In this document: piece after piece, positions 1-12,954 of the stretch | Numbering within the stretch: the stretch's first letter is position 1 | How the letters are laid out: each line of letters begins with the position of its first letter | From: Aquilaria yunnanensis | Taxonomy: Eukaryota > Streptophyta > Magnoliopsida > Malvales > Thymelaeaceae | DNA length: 64,000 nucleotides | Direction: 5' to 3' | Assembly (NCBI GenBank): GCA_039654915.1 | Contig: CM077599.1 | Location: 67,851,001 to 67,915,000 of the forward strand | The notes under the pieces: generated by a model | Database searches by the model: none | What the model was told of the DNA's origin: nothing | Seen by the model: only the letters and a program-made list of their open reading frames with translations | Translations under genes and position numbers: made by a program

Positions 1-700
1 AAAAAAGACTAAGGGACAAGTAATGATTATTTATCTAATAATTACTACTAGGAATGACGAGGAAACGTGAGGTTGACTGCTACAAACACAAACGATATGC
101 TGAAGATGACAAAGGATGTAAAGAGGAGAAAGGAAAAATGATAGATAAGAAGTAAGAAAACTTAAGAGTATAGAAAGTAAGGTAAAGAATGAGAAGGGTA
201 AAACCTTAACATTTTATATACGTCAAGAGGCCTCTTCACCTCTCATCTAAAAAACTGTCGCCGTCATAACTCTGTGAGTAGCCCATGACAGAGTGCCATG
301 TCGATCTCAAACACAGTAAATGCCATATGCTTGGTTACATCTTTGACACACATTAATTAGGCATCATTTTGACTCCCAAATGACCATTAAAAAGGCAACA
401 CATGGCCGTTCTTGGATACAACTAGACTCAATCGTTCCCCCAAGGGGAATCTTCACACCTTCTTAGAGGCATCGTTGCAGCTTCCTTTTTCCATGTAGTG
501 CCATTTCACCAAAAGAAGCATATTTTTTTTGCGAATGCCTACACAGTGCCATTCTGTCTTTGGAATCTCCAAGAGACATCAGTTCCTCTATAAATTAAGA
601 GGCATTGTTACGTTTCCCAAGGACATCATTTTACTAAATAAGAAGACATTGCTTCAAGGAAAGTATCATTTTGTAGCAAGCCATACAAATTGTGGACTTT
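1..700. other. Intergenic, no gene; possible old LTR debris
   Basis: No convincing coding exon is seen. From about 360 to 700 short phrases of the type gCATCatTTT and GACATTG recur at irregular spacing, which gives the stretch a degenerate low-order periodicity often seen in decayed plant LTRs. No terminal repeats or target duplication could be recognised, so the origin is left open. Confidence 0.3.
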
Positions 701-719
701 TATCTCACATTTTTTAGGG

Positions 720-1110
720 GGACATTTTGATACTATACTGGGCCAACAAGCCCATATTAAGGCCTAGAACACCTAACCGGTCCAACAAAGGCCCAATTTA
801 CCATCTGCTTGGCCTAACAGGCCAATGACCCCAAGGTCCAATTGGCTGATACCTACACTAATAAGGAAGAAGAAAGTTCAGCATGGAAAGGAATCCCTTC
901 TCTATGAAACTTCCATTCGTATATGGATCATTCTAAGCATTATAAAGAGTGACCTCTGTGTCATCTTCGATGTACATTCTCTATTTTGTAACCCTAGTCT
1001 CCTAAGCTTTCTTATTCTCTTAAGAGGAGCTAACTTAACTATTGAAGGATTCCCCCCAAGCACAAAACTCAAGGCTTTAATGATGTCTTTGAGTACAGGA
1101 AACCAAATTC
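720..1110 (+). repeat. LTR-like remnant upstream of the transporter gene
   Basis: The stretch has the texture of a Gypsy LTR U3/R/U5. It has repeated 'ggcc...aag/gcccaa' phrases, a TATA-like 'tataaagag' near 943, a 'tctctattttgtaaccctag' leader, and then 'gaggagctaacttaactattgaaggattcccccc', split here only to describe it, which resembles the common 'agaggactaacttgatc...' LTR end seen again near 61750. Neither LTR border nor TSD was found. The call rests on recognition of style only. Confidence 0.3.
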
Positions 1111-1604
1111 AAGTCATTTGAGCTTCAAGGCTGGTTGGTCCAGTTTGGTTAATAGCTCTATACTTCGGCTATCACTAAGGTTCCATAACCAAGCGATTAG
1201 ATGGCTTTTCATTTCATAGTCCCTGAATTTCAGTGTATAAACATGAACAAAATGATATTATGCTTTGAATGTATATTACCTTGACCTTTTCATGGATATA
1301 AACAAATTTCTTTGTAGGAAAGCAACCCATCCATTAACAAAATGAGTTGTTTTTGTATTTTAAATTTTCACATACAAAACTATCCTAAATCTATTATTTT
1401 AATTTTTTTTTTTAAAAAATTGAATTCTAAAATGCTTTCTAAATGAGTTAAAAAATTTTTGAAAAAATTGTGTACACAATTCACAAAAGTTTTTGAATTG
1501 ATGCATTTTTTAAACTCATTTGAAGACAGCCCTAATATGGCGATTTCATTAGGCCCAGCTCGGTTTGACTCTGGTGTGCACAGTTTCTTCACCCTCCTCA
1601 CACA

Positions 1605-4600
1605 ATGCAATTCACGCTTGCTTTCCGTCAACCGTTGCTCTATCGGAACCCTACAATTATCGGACCGAAACCGGTGAATTTCCCAGCTTCTTCTCGGCTC
1701 GAGGCCTCGAAGGAGCGCAATTCCTCCGAAAACCTGCGTCCCAACCGTTCTTCCAGAGCTCATCTTCGAGGAAGAAAATCAACCTTTTTATGGCCCGCGG
1801 TTTGCTCTCTTCGACTACGAGTTTCCTCCGATGATGCTCAGTTTATTTCGTCGTCGGACGAGAGTGAAAATGAGTCTCCGAGTTTCAGCGAGTTTATCAC
1901 GTCGGAGCGAGTCAAAGTGGTGGCGATGCTCGCTTTGGCGCTGGTGCTTTGCAATGCGGATAGAGCTGTAATGTCCGTGGCGATTGTTCCATTGTCGCTA
2001 TCCCACGGATGGAGTCGATCGTTTTCCGGCCTTGTCCAGGTGGATTTTCGGGCCTTGTTTTGTGTTACTTGTTTGATTCACGATACTTCTGCTTTTGTTA
2101 TTCAGTTATGCAGTAGTTGATTGTTGATACTACGATAATTTGGTAGTGACGCGATGGGAATTGAGTTCATGTCTCTTAAAATGCTAAATTCGTTCATGTT
2201 CTAGTATTTGCAAGGAAGGATGCACTAAAACCTGGAAAATCTGTGGATTGTCTAGGCTAAGACTTTAAGCATAGATATGCAGATAGTTCAATTTTATTTC
2301 CTCCAGATTCTGATCATTAGTGATTCACAGCAGTCCGCCTGACCTGGGTTAGTGATCTCACTAGCCTTATTTTCCCTTTAAATCTTGACACTCATCCTGT
2401 TTGTTTACCGCTCATTAGCTAAAAATTTGTTGCAGTCATCTTTTCTTTGGGGATACTTAATTTCTCCTATTGCTGGAGGGACATTGGTGGACCTTTATGG
2501 GGGCAAGGTTGTAATGGCATGGGGTGTTGCTCTTTGGTCTTTAGCTACCTTACTCACACCATGGGCAGCTGACTCTTCTCTATGGGCTCTACTTGTTGTG
2601 CGTGCTATGCTGGGTATTGCAGAGGGTGTAGCACTGCCTTGCATGAACAACATGATAGCAAGGTGCGCTCAATCTGCATAAGTTGTTTATCTGATGTAAG
2701 CATGATGATTTATGCAAAAGTATCTTTTGTTCTTTGATCAGCTCTCTTTCGTGGTAGTGACAAATTGTGAAAGAGATTTTGGAATCCTTTTCTTTTAGAT
2801 GGTTCCCTCAGACAGAACGATCTAGGGCTGTTCAAATTGCAATGGCTGGTTTTCTTCTGGGAAATGCCATAGGACTCTCTCTGTCCCCAATTCTCATGTC
2901 ACAAGTTGGTATATTTGGTCCTTTTGTGATATTTGGACTTTGTGGATTTCTTTGGGTTCTGATGTGGTTTGCAGCAGTTTCAAGTAGTCCAGAAAAGAGT
3001 AGGCAGATATCAAAGAAAGAACTGGCTTTCTTAATTAATAGCAGGCCAAAATCTTTGGAGAGCAAACCCAAGACAACCAGAATGATCCCTCCATTCAGAC
3101 GATTGCTTTCTAAGATGCCAACATGGTCTCTTATAGTGGCCAATTCAATGCATAGTTGGGTAATGTTCATGCCTTTTGGATTTTAAGTCCTCATACTTTT
3201 GGAACTGCATTTGCCTTTACCCTTTCCCTTTCCGTCACTTATTGTTCGTCAATCCCTGAGCACAACAGGAAAATTCTAATTTGTTCTTGTGTTCATTTTG
3301 GTGCATTAGATCCTTATTAAGTAGGTAGTGTTTCATGGCTAAGTCAGCATATTTGACGGAGCAAAAAGTCAAATTCAATAATTATTTACTGGCATTATAG
3401 AACCTATAACAAATTGCTGAACTGATTTTCAGGGCTTTTTTGTTATTCTGTCATGGATGCCCATCTACTTCAACTCGGTAGGAACTGCTACTTGGCTATA
3501 GTTTTCAGAAACTGATTGGAGGCTGTATATGCCTACATTTTAACATAGAAATCAAAAAACAATTTGCTGTAGGTCTATCATGTTGAACTCCGTCAGGCAG
3601 CATGGTTTAGTGCTTTGCCATGGGTTGTAATGGCTCTGACAGGATTTCTAGCTGGAATATTGTCTGATATGTTGATAGAAAATGGCACCAGTGTAACTTT
3701 GACTCGCAAGATCATGCAGGTATTTGATTCTGTATATTATAGATGTGACTTTTATGCAATGTCTGAACGTTTTGAGAAATATATCCTTCCTCCTCCCACC
3801 GACAACCTGGGCAGATTCACCTTAGCTTTCTTTTTATCTTTGTGCACTTTGTATACCACCCATTATTATGGTAATGCATACAAGCAAAGTTCGTAACAGG
3901 CAAAACTTATTTGTCTCCTCTGTTATCTTTCTGTTTTCCCCCCTTCTGGCATTTCCCTTGGAATTTTCATTCATAACTTCTACCCTCAGTTTCTCACAGC
4001 TTGAATGTGAAACTAGAGGCATTTCGAGGTGAAAAAGATTGCAATGTACTGTTAGAATGAAATGGCTTTTTTTTTTTTTAATGTCTTTTTTACCTTGAAC
4101 TAATTTTGATTAAAAACCAATATTATATATTTTCAATAATCCATTGTAAATACAATTTTTGTAATCTTACTAAATTTTTATGAATTTTTTTAGTTTAAGG
4201 TATTAAAAAAAGAACAATTAATAAAAATTTAACAACATTATGAAAATTTACTTTCAAATGGATTATTGCATCTATATAATATTGGCTTTCAAATTAAATT
4301 GGTTTCATTAAAAAAAATGTAAAAGTAAAAATAAGTCAGTTAACTTAAAACGAATTGGTTCATAAATAACTCTATTTGCCATAAAGAAATAGAAATTAGT
4401 TCTCTATATGAGCATGATTGCATGTAGAGAAAGGTATTATTTATATATGCCATTGGTTTTATTTTATATTTAACTTTTTCTGAAATTTCCGTTCTCATTT
4501 CTTTACTCTGTGCATCTTCAGTCCATAGGTTTTATTGGTCCTGGAATTTCTTTGATTGGCTTAACTACAGCAAAAGCTGGATCAGTTGGATCTGCCTGGC

Positions 4601-5771
4601 TTAGCTTGGCTGTAGGGATGAAATCATTTAGTCATTGTGGCTTCCTTGTCAATCTTCAGGTTTGCAATAAAATCTGTTGGCTGTGAATTATAAGCTTGAC
4701 TCTGTTTCTAACTTCTCCTTTTTTATGTACCAGGAAATTTCGCCACATTATTCCGGTGTTTTGCATGGTATAGTAGCTTATATTATTGTATTTCTTTTTT
4801 CATTGTAGTTTCTAATGCTATGGGGATACAGTTCATATCTTTTGATGTTAAAAAGCAATACAACTTTCTGATATGAGACTGCCTCTGATTTCTTTACTAC
4901 GATATCACTAATTCAGTCAGGTGTTATTGAATCTTGAATATTAACTTGTGAAGCTGTAGTGTGATTCTCTCATGGGATTTATGTTTTAGTGTGGTTGGGA
5001 AATGATCATTGTTATAGAAATGGAATTATTTGCTAGAGGGAGTCTTGATACCAGCTCTTTCCCCACCCTCTTGTTGAAAATAGAGCAATTGTATGCCACT
5101 TCTACTCAACCCAAGTTGATTATAGCAATCACTGGAGACTTGAGACTAAAATTCAATGCTTTGGACGGTACAAAGGCTGAGCTTGACCCTTTCCCGGTAT
5201 TACAGCGTCAAAGAATCAAATCTTGGTTGTCTTTGCCTCATTTGCTGCCCTGAGTGTCTTAACCTTGATTACGTCCCTGAGCCAATGCCAAAAGACCTGT
5301 CTGTGTAGAAAAGGAGTTTCTCTAGCATTGAAGAACATGACATTAATCCTGATACAAACTAGAAGATTCTTCTCCAACAAAGCTGTTTATGTTCCTTCAA
5401 ATTTCTTTAAGCATTGGTGTCGTCAATTATCTACAAAGATTGGAAAATTGCATGAATGTTATACAGTCGGAATTGGGTTTCAGTGGTCAGTTGTTAAATT
5501 AATAGCATGATTAATTTTTTCTTTTTTAATATTCTTTATGCACTTATTCTTTCTTGTTTGATTTTTATATTTTGCTATAGGAATATCAAACACAGCTGGA
5601 ACATTTGCTGCTATTTTGGGAACAGTTGGTGCTGGATACTTTGTTGAACTATTTGGATCATTTCAAGGATTTCTGTTCCTTACATCTATCCTATACTTCT
5701 TTTCTGCTCTTTTCTATATTGTCTTCTCCACAGGAGAAAGGGTTGATTTTGATGGTGGTCTGATGGGTTAG
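1605..5771 (+). CDS. PHT4-type plastid phosphate/anion transporter (MFS, SLC17-like), 8 exons
   Basis: Predicted 525-aa major facilitator of the plant PHT4 (ANTR) family, which moves inorganic phosphate or other anions, mostly across plastid envelopes. Exons: 1605-2039, 2436-2662, 2799-3159, 3433-3477, 3573-3719, 4522-4659, 4734-4767, 5581-5771. All introns are GT-AG and the phases close exactly. The first 95 or so residues are Ser/Arg-rich with few acidic residues at the start, as in a chloroplast transit peptide. The first TM segment follows, with NADRAVMSVAIVPLS, then FLWGYLISPIAGG, DLYGGKVVMAWGVALWSLATLLTPWAA and RAMLGIAEGVALPCMNNM, each a PHT4 signature given in pieces. The C-terminus GERVDFDGGLMG is typical. 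The ATG at 1605 is the only Met before the transit region. Intron 5 holds a foldback MITE. Nearest relatives are probably PHT4;2, ;3 or ;5; I cannot decide which, so no symbol is given. Confidence 0.9.
4060..4358. mobile_element. Foldback MITE copy 1, inside intron 5 of the transporter
   Basis: AT-rich palindromic element sharing internal phrases with copies at 58007, 59034 and 62127: 'aactaattttgattaaaa', 'aataatccattg', 'tttttatgaattttt', then their inverted counterparts 'ggattattgcat', 'aatattggctttcaaatt' and 'aacttaaaacgaattgg'. The left end is shortened and replaced by a T-run (4069-4080). It lies in sense with no effect on splice sites, and the host intron is 802 bp long. Confidence 0.75.
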
Positions 5772-6594
5772 GTGCAGCCTCTTTCTACTTGTTTAGCTAA
5801 ATGTGTTTTGCAAATGGTATTTTTAGGATGCCAACTAGTGAGTAGATCTGTCATGTCTGTAGATGTATTGAATAACTGAAAATGTTGATAACAACGGTAT
5901 TGGTTTAAAGAATATTGGTGCCACTCATTTGAGTGAATCGTTGATTGAGCCCTGTAGGTTCTGGAAGGGAGTGATTGTGCTTGTTAAGATGCTTCTCCAC
6001 TTTGAATTAAAAGGGACTGTAAACGAACCTGTGGTCTGCAGCTCTAGGAATGAGGTTTGAGAATTTGTCCAGCCTCGTAAAGTTTGGACTGGGCAGAGCT
6101 GCATATTCTCTGTATCTCTCATGCAAGGGGATGTTGAAGTCAAATTGTAGCTCCTGTCCGACATTGTTTGGATTTACTTTCCAGTCTTGGTTTACTTTCC
6201 AGGGATAACAAAGGAAAAATTCGTTGCGCATGGTAAGATGGTGTTTAGTTATGGGAAATTTTCTTATAATTTTTTTAAAAGTTCTTTTGTTGAAGTTTGC
6301 GCACATGATATATTTTAAGGGTAATGGAAAGCCTTGTTTTTAAAATTTTAGAAGACTCATATATTAAAATTGAGAACATCTAAAATAATGTTTTTTATTT
6401 TATTACAAAATAATGTTTTCCAAATCCTTATAATAAGTTATGTACTTAAACTTTTATTAAAAAATTTTGAAAGAAAAAAATGAGGGAATGTTTTTATATC
6501 CAAACGGTATAAGTATTTTCTATGGATTAGAAACGGGCACCTTATATAATTCCATGGTAGTTAAACTATGGTAAGGTGTCGTAGCGAGTTAGAA
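5772..6594 (+). other. 3' UTR and downstream flank of the transporter
   Basis: The stretch following the stop codon is non-coding. A transcript tail of a few hundred bases is expected here, but no single poly(A) signal stands out. From about 6260 the base composition becomes strongly AT-rich. Nothing else is recognised. Confidence 0.4.
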
Positions 6595-7978
6595 GTCATT
6601 AGAATTGTAAATAAATTGAACGAATATAAACAAGCAATGTTTGCATTTATTCATTTAGCTTTTAACGAACAAGAATACAAATACGAGCAATAAATGAATA
6701 TATTTTCTTTGTTTGTGTTTGTTCATTTAGTTTTAATAAATGTTTGTGTTTGTTTGTTTATATGAGCTTAAATGAACATAAACGAACGAACACGTTTGTA
6801 AACATAAACAAACATAAAACTGATCATAAAACGAACAAACACAATCATGAACATGAATAGAAATGTTCACGAACAACATAAACAAACACAAACAAACACA
6901 ATCAGACTAAAGTGTTCATGAACTATTTATATAAAGATAAATGATCACAGACAACCAAACAAACAATCCATGACTTAATCGTGGAAGTGGAAGTCAAAGT
7001 AATAGAAACGAAGTCTAACAAATAACATAAGTTCCTACAACAATCCAATAAAAAACCAATAGACAAATATATAGCTTCCAATAAAGTATCCTTTAATTTC
7101 AAGTATTTCCTCATTTAATTTCTAAATCAAATACTAGAGCATCAAATTTCAAGTGGTTTTTCATTTGATTGCTAAATTGAATACTAGAGCATCAAATGCT
7201 TCCATAAGAAAACAAACAGAGAAAATAGTAGACCATCAAAAACAAAAAATCTAGGCAGTTGTACCGGTGATGAAGTGAGAAATAAATGTTTTTGTTAACC
7301 AATAGCTTGTTGTTGGTCCTAAATAGCTAATGATGACTGGTGTGGCAGCAACATAAGCCAGTCCCCATATAGCCTTTAACACCGGTGAAAGGTGGGAGGG
7401 GCAAGGAGGATAGACGGTGGCTAACTGAAACCTGATGGCTGGTGGCAAGGAGACTCAATGCGAGTGAAACAGTGGGAAGGCCGCCAATCACGAGTCTAGT
7501 GACGTTGTCATAGTGGGGCTTAGTGTGCAGCGGGCCGGTTGCAAGACACTAACGGAAACAAAGAGTCAAAGACAAAAAGCTAGGTCTAAGGTCTATCTAT
7601 GGGAAGAGCCAAATCGAAGAAAGCAAAACTAATTTGGGGTGGTATAATCTTGTGTGTAGGGTATAGGTAGGTAATAATAAATATATGTGATAATAAGTAA
7701 TAATAAATATATATGATATATAAAATATATATAATAATAAATGTATAACTTGCACTTAGATAAACAAACAAACGAATATAAACGAACATAAACGAACATT
7801 AACCGAATAGTTTGTGAATATAAATAAATGAACTTTGTTTGTGTTCGTTCATTTAACTAAACAAAAAACGAAAGTCTGTTCGTGGTCATTTTTTTAACTA
7901 AAAAAACAAACATAAATGAACTTCCATTGAACTGTTTACGAATGGTTCATCGAACGTTTTGTTCGTTTACACCCCAAG
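6595..7978. mobile_element. Probable non-autonomous hAT-like element with GTTCGTTTATG-type subterminal repeats
   Basis: Both ends are packed with variants of 'aacgaacataaacgaaca' and its complement (6615-6910 and 7755-7970), in both orientations. The right border ends in 'gttcgtttacacccc', whose complement GGGGTGTAAACGAAC matches the usual start of many plant hAT elements. The left border is degenerate ('gaattgtaaataaattgaacg'), and no 8-bp target duplication could be verified. The interior (7250-7560) is more GC-rich but has no recognisable protein. A related repeat lies at 31150-31640. Confidence 0.55.
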
Positions 7979-9260
7979 GAACCGTTAAATTAGGGGGAGC
8001 AAGCATAGCCGTTAAATGGTGAATTGAGGTTTCAACAGCAACCTGCACCTATTAGGTTCTGTTTTAACAACAATAAAAAGAAAAAAAAAAGTTAGCACTC
8101 CAAAATCAAAGCAGCAATCGAATTCTTGGTGAAAATTTGGTGAGAGAACTTAAAGGAATTCAAAAGGGAGATTGAGCCTGAAAAGAGTGGAGAACGGCTT
8201 CATTATTGCAACGTTGAGTGAAACGACATTGTTGGCATCAAAACAATGAGGAAGAGTAAGGGGAGAAAATCAAAATAAGCCGAAAAGTAAGTTACTTTTA
8301 TGTCTACATAGTACAGAGCCTGTGGGTTTGGGAGGAATTGATAGATTTGTATTATGTGTAGCTGTTTGGGTTATGAAGGGTTCTAGGTTAGGTGTTGTGT
8401 AAGGTAAATCGCTTTTTGTCATGTTAGTGCTATTTTCGAGTTAGTGCAAATGCCCTTGCTTGGTGGATTTCGCCTTTTTGGTTGGTGATTTCGCATTTTG
8501 AGGGTTAGTACCAGAAAAAGGATTGGACTTGGAAAAAAGTGATAAAAAAGGGAATGGGTGACAAGAATAGGGAATAGGAAACAAAGGTTCATCACCTTTT
8601 CTTTATAGTAGTTGCTTTCATGTAGATCTTTACAGTAGTCACATTTTCTTTACAGTAGTTGCATTTATTTTTTGTTTTGTCACTTTTTTAATTGACCGTT
8701 GTTGTGTATTACCATGAAATTTATAGTACTGCCATTTTACTTGTTGTAGTGAGGAAGAACTATTGTGTTGTACAACGGCGACTAGGAAGAAGTTTCAATT
8801 TTGAGAAAAAGTGGAAGGAATGAGAAACATGGTGATGTGAGACTGCCTGGTGCATAGAATAATTATCAGTGAGTATGATGGTTTTGGTTGTTCTAATATG
8901 TTCTTGTATATTATTGCTGTTAGAATTTGTGCTGAAATATATGTAGAAAGGCGGAAAGGGAGAGATGCAAATATGTTAGAGTGGAAAATGATAGTATAGT
9001 AAGTATTCTATAAGTTGAATTATAACAATATAAGGTAATAAGATTATAATGAGATGATTTTGTTTATAAGCTTGTCATGAGCATTGGGTGGAAATTTCAT
9101 TGGATAAAACAAGTTAGTACGCCAACAAAGTTAAAGAGAAAAGAACGTTGAAGTTAAAGTGTACAACTTCCACATTTTTTATGATGATGGGAAAGTTAAG
9201 AAAGTAAAAAGTAGAGATTCTGAAAGGAACATCTTTTGGGAATTTATTAGAAATAAAATT
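7979..9260. other. Non-coding left flank of the Ulp1-type relic
   Basis: No gene seen. Between 8400 and 8700 there are short repeats such as 'tttcgcatttt' and 'tttacagtagttgcatt'. This probably belongs to the decayed transposon whose coding relics start near 9270, but I could not find its terminal inverted repeat. Confidence 0.3.
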
Positions 9261-10159
9261 GCTGTGTAGGCGGACTTGGTGTTGATATTGCTTCAAAAGT
9301 TTGAAGTGAAGAAAAGGACCATTTGAATAGATGATAGAAAGTATAAGATTAGAGCAGAGGATTTCATAGAGATAATGGGGATTAAGGATGAGAGTGAACC
9401 AATTGAGTTGAATTGAGGTGATATGCCTAGAAAAGAATCGGTGGCATACTATTGCCAAAAAGGATGGGATAGAATGTGGACCATTAGCAAAGAAGTGGTA
9501 GAGCGTGATCTATTGAAGAACAATGATACAGAGAAGGTGCATAAAGCATTTGTTTTGTATTGCATAACTAATATTTTATGTCCATCAATTCGAAGCCATA
9601 TTGTTCTGGCCTATCTGTGATGCATTGGCAATGTTAGCAAGATTGAGAAAAAGGCTTAGGCAAACTTTATAGTAGATCAATTGGTAGTAGGAGAAGTGGA
9701 AGACGAAAAAACATCACAAATTGATTAGACGTGCTCTTTTTTTACAAGTGTTGTTCCATGCATATTGTAATTTGGTGCATTTGTATAATTCTATATATAT
9801 AGTTAATTAAAGTTATGTTTTGTTTATGTAGACAAATGTTCTTTGTGAGGAAGACTATTGCTGGTGAATTGAGGAACGATGGTTTGAACCCAATAGTGGT
9901 TCAGCTTAATAAGAGAATGACTTAGAGGTTATTGGCAAAGATTGATATAAAGGTTACAGGGGATGATGAGGGTAATGATGATGATATTTACCTGAATAAA
10001 GATAATGTAGATGTTAAGGAGGAAAAAGATGTGGAAAAAGATAGGTATGATGCAGATGATGCAGGTGAAGTGGGAGATAAACATGATGTAAATGATGAGG
10101 AAGAATAATATGACTTAGATCAGAACAGGAAGCAATGAAATGCTGGTATAAAAAGTGTT

Positions 10160-10789
10160 GTGAGGGAGAGAAGTGGGAAGATTGCAGAGAGGAAAGATAA
10201 GATAGATGAAGATAGAGAGAAGTTGAATACATTAGTTAATGGTGTCGGGAAGTTGGTGCTAGAGTATGAAAGATTAAGGATGGGCATTACCATGATTCGA
10301 TTGAAGCATAAAACTTTGAAAGGTAAAATGGAAAAGGTTGCTTGGACTGTTAATATGCTTGTTGTACGGGGAGGAACAAGATGGGCCAGGGATGATAGAG
10401 CTGACACTCATGCGTCCAATGTGTCAACACCAAAGAAGGTTCTTAATTCAAGTCCAGTTGATGATGAATTGAATTTGTGTGGTGTAGAATTTCCTAACAA
10501 TGCTCAAGATAGGGAGGTTGAAATGCCTAAAAAGAAGGATGAGTTATTTCCTATGATTAGGATTGGGAAGAAGAAGGTTAAAAAACCTAAACAAGAATCA
10601 CATAAGCGGAAGATTGATGATGAAGATGTTTGCTCACCAAGAATGAATGATTTAGAATCGCCTGTTAGGATTAATTTCAGAAGCTCTTGTAAGAAAAAGT
10701 TGTGGGTTGAAAATGTAGGAGATGGTTTCAACATTAAGGTTAATGCATTTGAAGAGAATGTAGAAGATAATGAGGTAATTTGTCATTAA
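10160..10789 (+). pseudogene. Charged coiled-coil ORF, middle part of the Ulp1-type gene
   Basis: A 209-codon open stretch. The first 60 residues are Lys/Glu/Arg-rich with a heptad-like pattern (RERSGKIAERKDKIDEDREK), so probably coiled coil. The rest is hydrophilic, with KKK and KRK clusters (KKKVKKP, HKRKIDDED) that could be nuclear-localisation signals. The first in-frame ATG is internal, and the frame is open upstream only to a stop, so I treat it as an exon-like remnant of the surrounding relic, not as an independent gene. Such Lys-rich linkers are common between the DUF1985 region and the protease domain. Confidence 0.4.
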
Positions 10790-11437
10790 CTACCTGTTAC
10801 TTGGTTTATGACTGAAGATTTGGTTAGTTCTAATAGTCATAATTGCTTCATTTACACTAAATGTAGGAAATGAGGGCGAAGTTGAAATTTTTGATGGAGC
10901 AAGATAAAATAGGAAGAAAATTAGAGCGTGATGTAAGGCCATCACATTGGCGAAAATCACCTTTCTCTATAGTTGGAAGGATGACGAGTTATTTTGAGGA
11001 AAGGTTTTAGGCTGGGCTTTATGTGCTGGCAGCTCTTGTTGCGGACATAACTCATTGAGTGATTCAATATGCTCTTTTAGAAGACATAGAGGATATAAGG
11101 CAGGTTTGTTAACTTTCTATGAATGTGATATATGAATGCAATGGTTAACGATTATGGTTGTTTGCTAGTGAGGTTCTTACTATACCACTATTTAGCCTTA
11201 AGTTGCTAAGAAAAGATGTTTAGATGTTGAGACCATGCAAGTGGCTTATATCAATTGTCATTAACTACATCATGATTGTTTTTTGCATGAAGAAAAAAAT
11301 GAGGACAGGGCGTATTCGTTGTTGGTGGCTTTTGATGGAATTTTTTGTTCGTATGAATATAAATGTACATTTTAGGTGTACGTAATTAACTGTGGTAGAT
11401 GAATAAGGTAATATTTTTTTGTGTCAAGCAACATGCT
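10790..11437 (+). other. Relic coding/intron sequence of the Ulp1-type gene
   Basis: Short in-frame fragments can be read, for example KFLMEQDKIGRKLERDV near 10880 and PSHWRKSPFSIVG near 10940, typical of the linker before the C48 domain. The rest is non-coding up to the LTR border. Confidence 0.3.
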
Positions 11438-12954
11438 TGCTGCACTCTAGCAGTTGTAATCTAAGTGTAGGTTGTCGCAAGTAATAAAATCTCGGGAGTC
11501 CGAGTGTTGAACCACAGGAAAGTGAATTAAGAAATACAAATTACAAAAGTGAAGGAAGGTTTTCGTGAAATGTGTGAACAAGTGTTGATTAAAAATTCAA
11601 ATTCAAATAAAATAGCTAAGGTTAGAGGATCCACTTTTAGTATATTGGTTATGATTAATTTTAGCGAATCTTACCACTCAATTAAGATCCACACATAAAG
11701 GAGGTCCCAAAAAGAGAATTTAGTTAGTATTAACTTTCATTGATCTTAAAACGCCAACATTTGTTAATGGGTTCAAGTATCTATCATGCCAACTTTTGTC
11801 GACAATAACTCAAGATTACAATATAGTCGACAGAGCCATGTTCTACAGAGGGAATCAAGCAGCTTTTGTGCCAATAATTGACTATGATGAATCAAAACTC
11901 CCACTTAACAAGGAGGGAAGTTAAATAGATTAAGAAAGAAAATACCGTTAACGTTGTGATCCATTCAAATCAATCATAACCTCTACACCAAAAGTTTTAC
12001 CATTTCACCTTAGCAAAGAGAAAATTAGTTAGCCATAATAAAAGTAGATAACATGTAAAAAGATGAAATGAACATAGATTGAAAGATCAAAGGAAGAACA
12101 AGAAGAAGAATGAGAAAACACTTGGACAGAGCTTCGGTATTGAAAACTAGAACAAGAACAAAAAAGAAAAGCTAAAGAAAATACAAGAACATAAATGAGG
12201 CCTAAGAAAATAGCCTTCTTTACCCTCCCCCCAGGGTGCCTATTTATAGAGTTTTGGGGTGGGTGAAATGGTAAAAATAAAATGGTAAAATGTAGGTAAA
12301 TACAAATCAATAATGGCAGGCCGCAACTTCTTTTAATTTTTTGGCCATCGAATACATCAGATCAGCTCTTTCTCAAAGCACGGAAGTTGTAGATCTCCTC
12401 TTTAGCTTCGAATCAATAGCTTACTCATTCAAATCGGAGATCCGTAGCTCAAGTTATGATTCTTCTACCGAAACTGCTTTTCAGCACACGAAATAACAAA
12501 GGGTCTCATCTATAATCAGATTTCAGCAATGAAAACGATCAAATTAGCTTGCGGAATGAAGTAGAGTTGAAGATCTATGCATTGGGTTTTAGATGAATTT
12601 GGAATCACTCAGTTCCGATGTCTGCAGCTCCAGTTATGATTTTTTCTCGTGAATGGCTGCTAAGTGATGATTTTTACCCACATAAAAAAATAATTATTTA
12701 ATATATATATTTTTAATATTAATGAACAGTAAACCGCATATGTACAGTAATATATGCATATGAATAGTGAAATACGCATATGAATAGTAAGTCGGTGACT
12801 AGTGACAGGTGAATAGTAAAAGCGTGTATGAATAGTAAAAATACGTGAATAGTAACCCGGTGGAAAAATATTCAGAATATAGAAATTAATCATACTCAAA
12901 GTGTATAATGACGATTTAAACCCTTAATAACAATACACTTATGAGTATTCATCA
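11438..12954 (-). mobile_element. Solo LTR of the Athila-like family (copy A), TSD ATGCT
   Basis: A 1,517-bp copy, in reverse orientation, of the LTRs of the element at 15805-24451. On its own strand it starts TGATGAATACT and ends GAGTGCAGCA. The flanks are identical: ATGCT at 11433-11437 and 12955-12959, the 5-bp duplication expected of an LTR-retrotransposon. No internal region is present, so it arose by LTR-LTR recombination. Confidence 0.9.

Noticed and set aside
5002..5510. Two open frames inside intron 7 of the transporter
   Set aside because: They start at weak Met codons, overlap each other and resemble no family. The flanking exons splice cleanly across them.
7251..7448. Minus-strand 65-codon frame in the hAT-like element
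   Set aside because: No domain, and it lies in the GC-rich interior where open frames arise by chance.
9114..9458. Minus-strand 114-codon frame
   Set aside because: It is antisense to the Ulp1-type relic, whose + strand blocks are recognisable.
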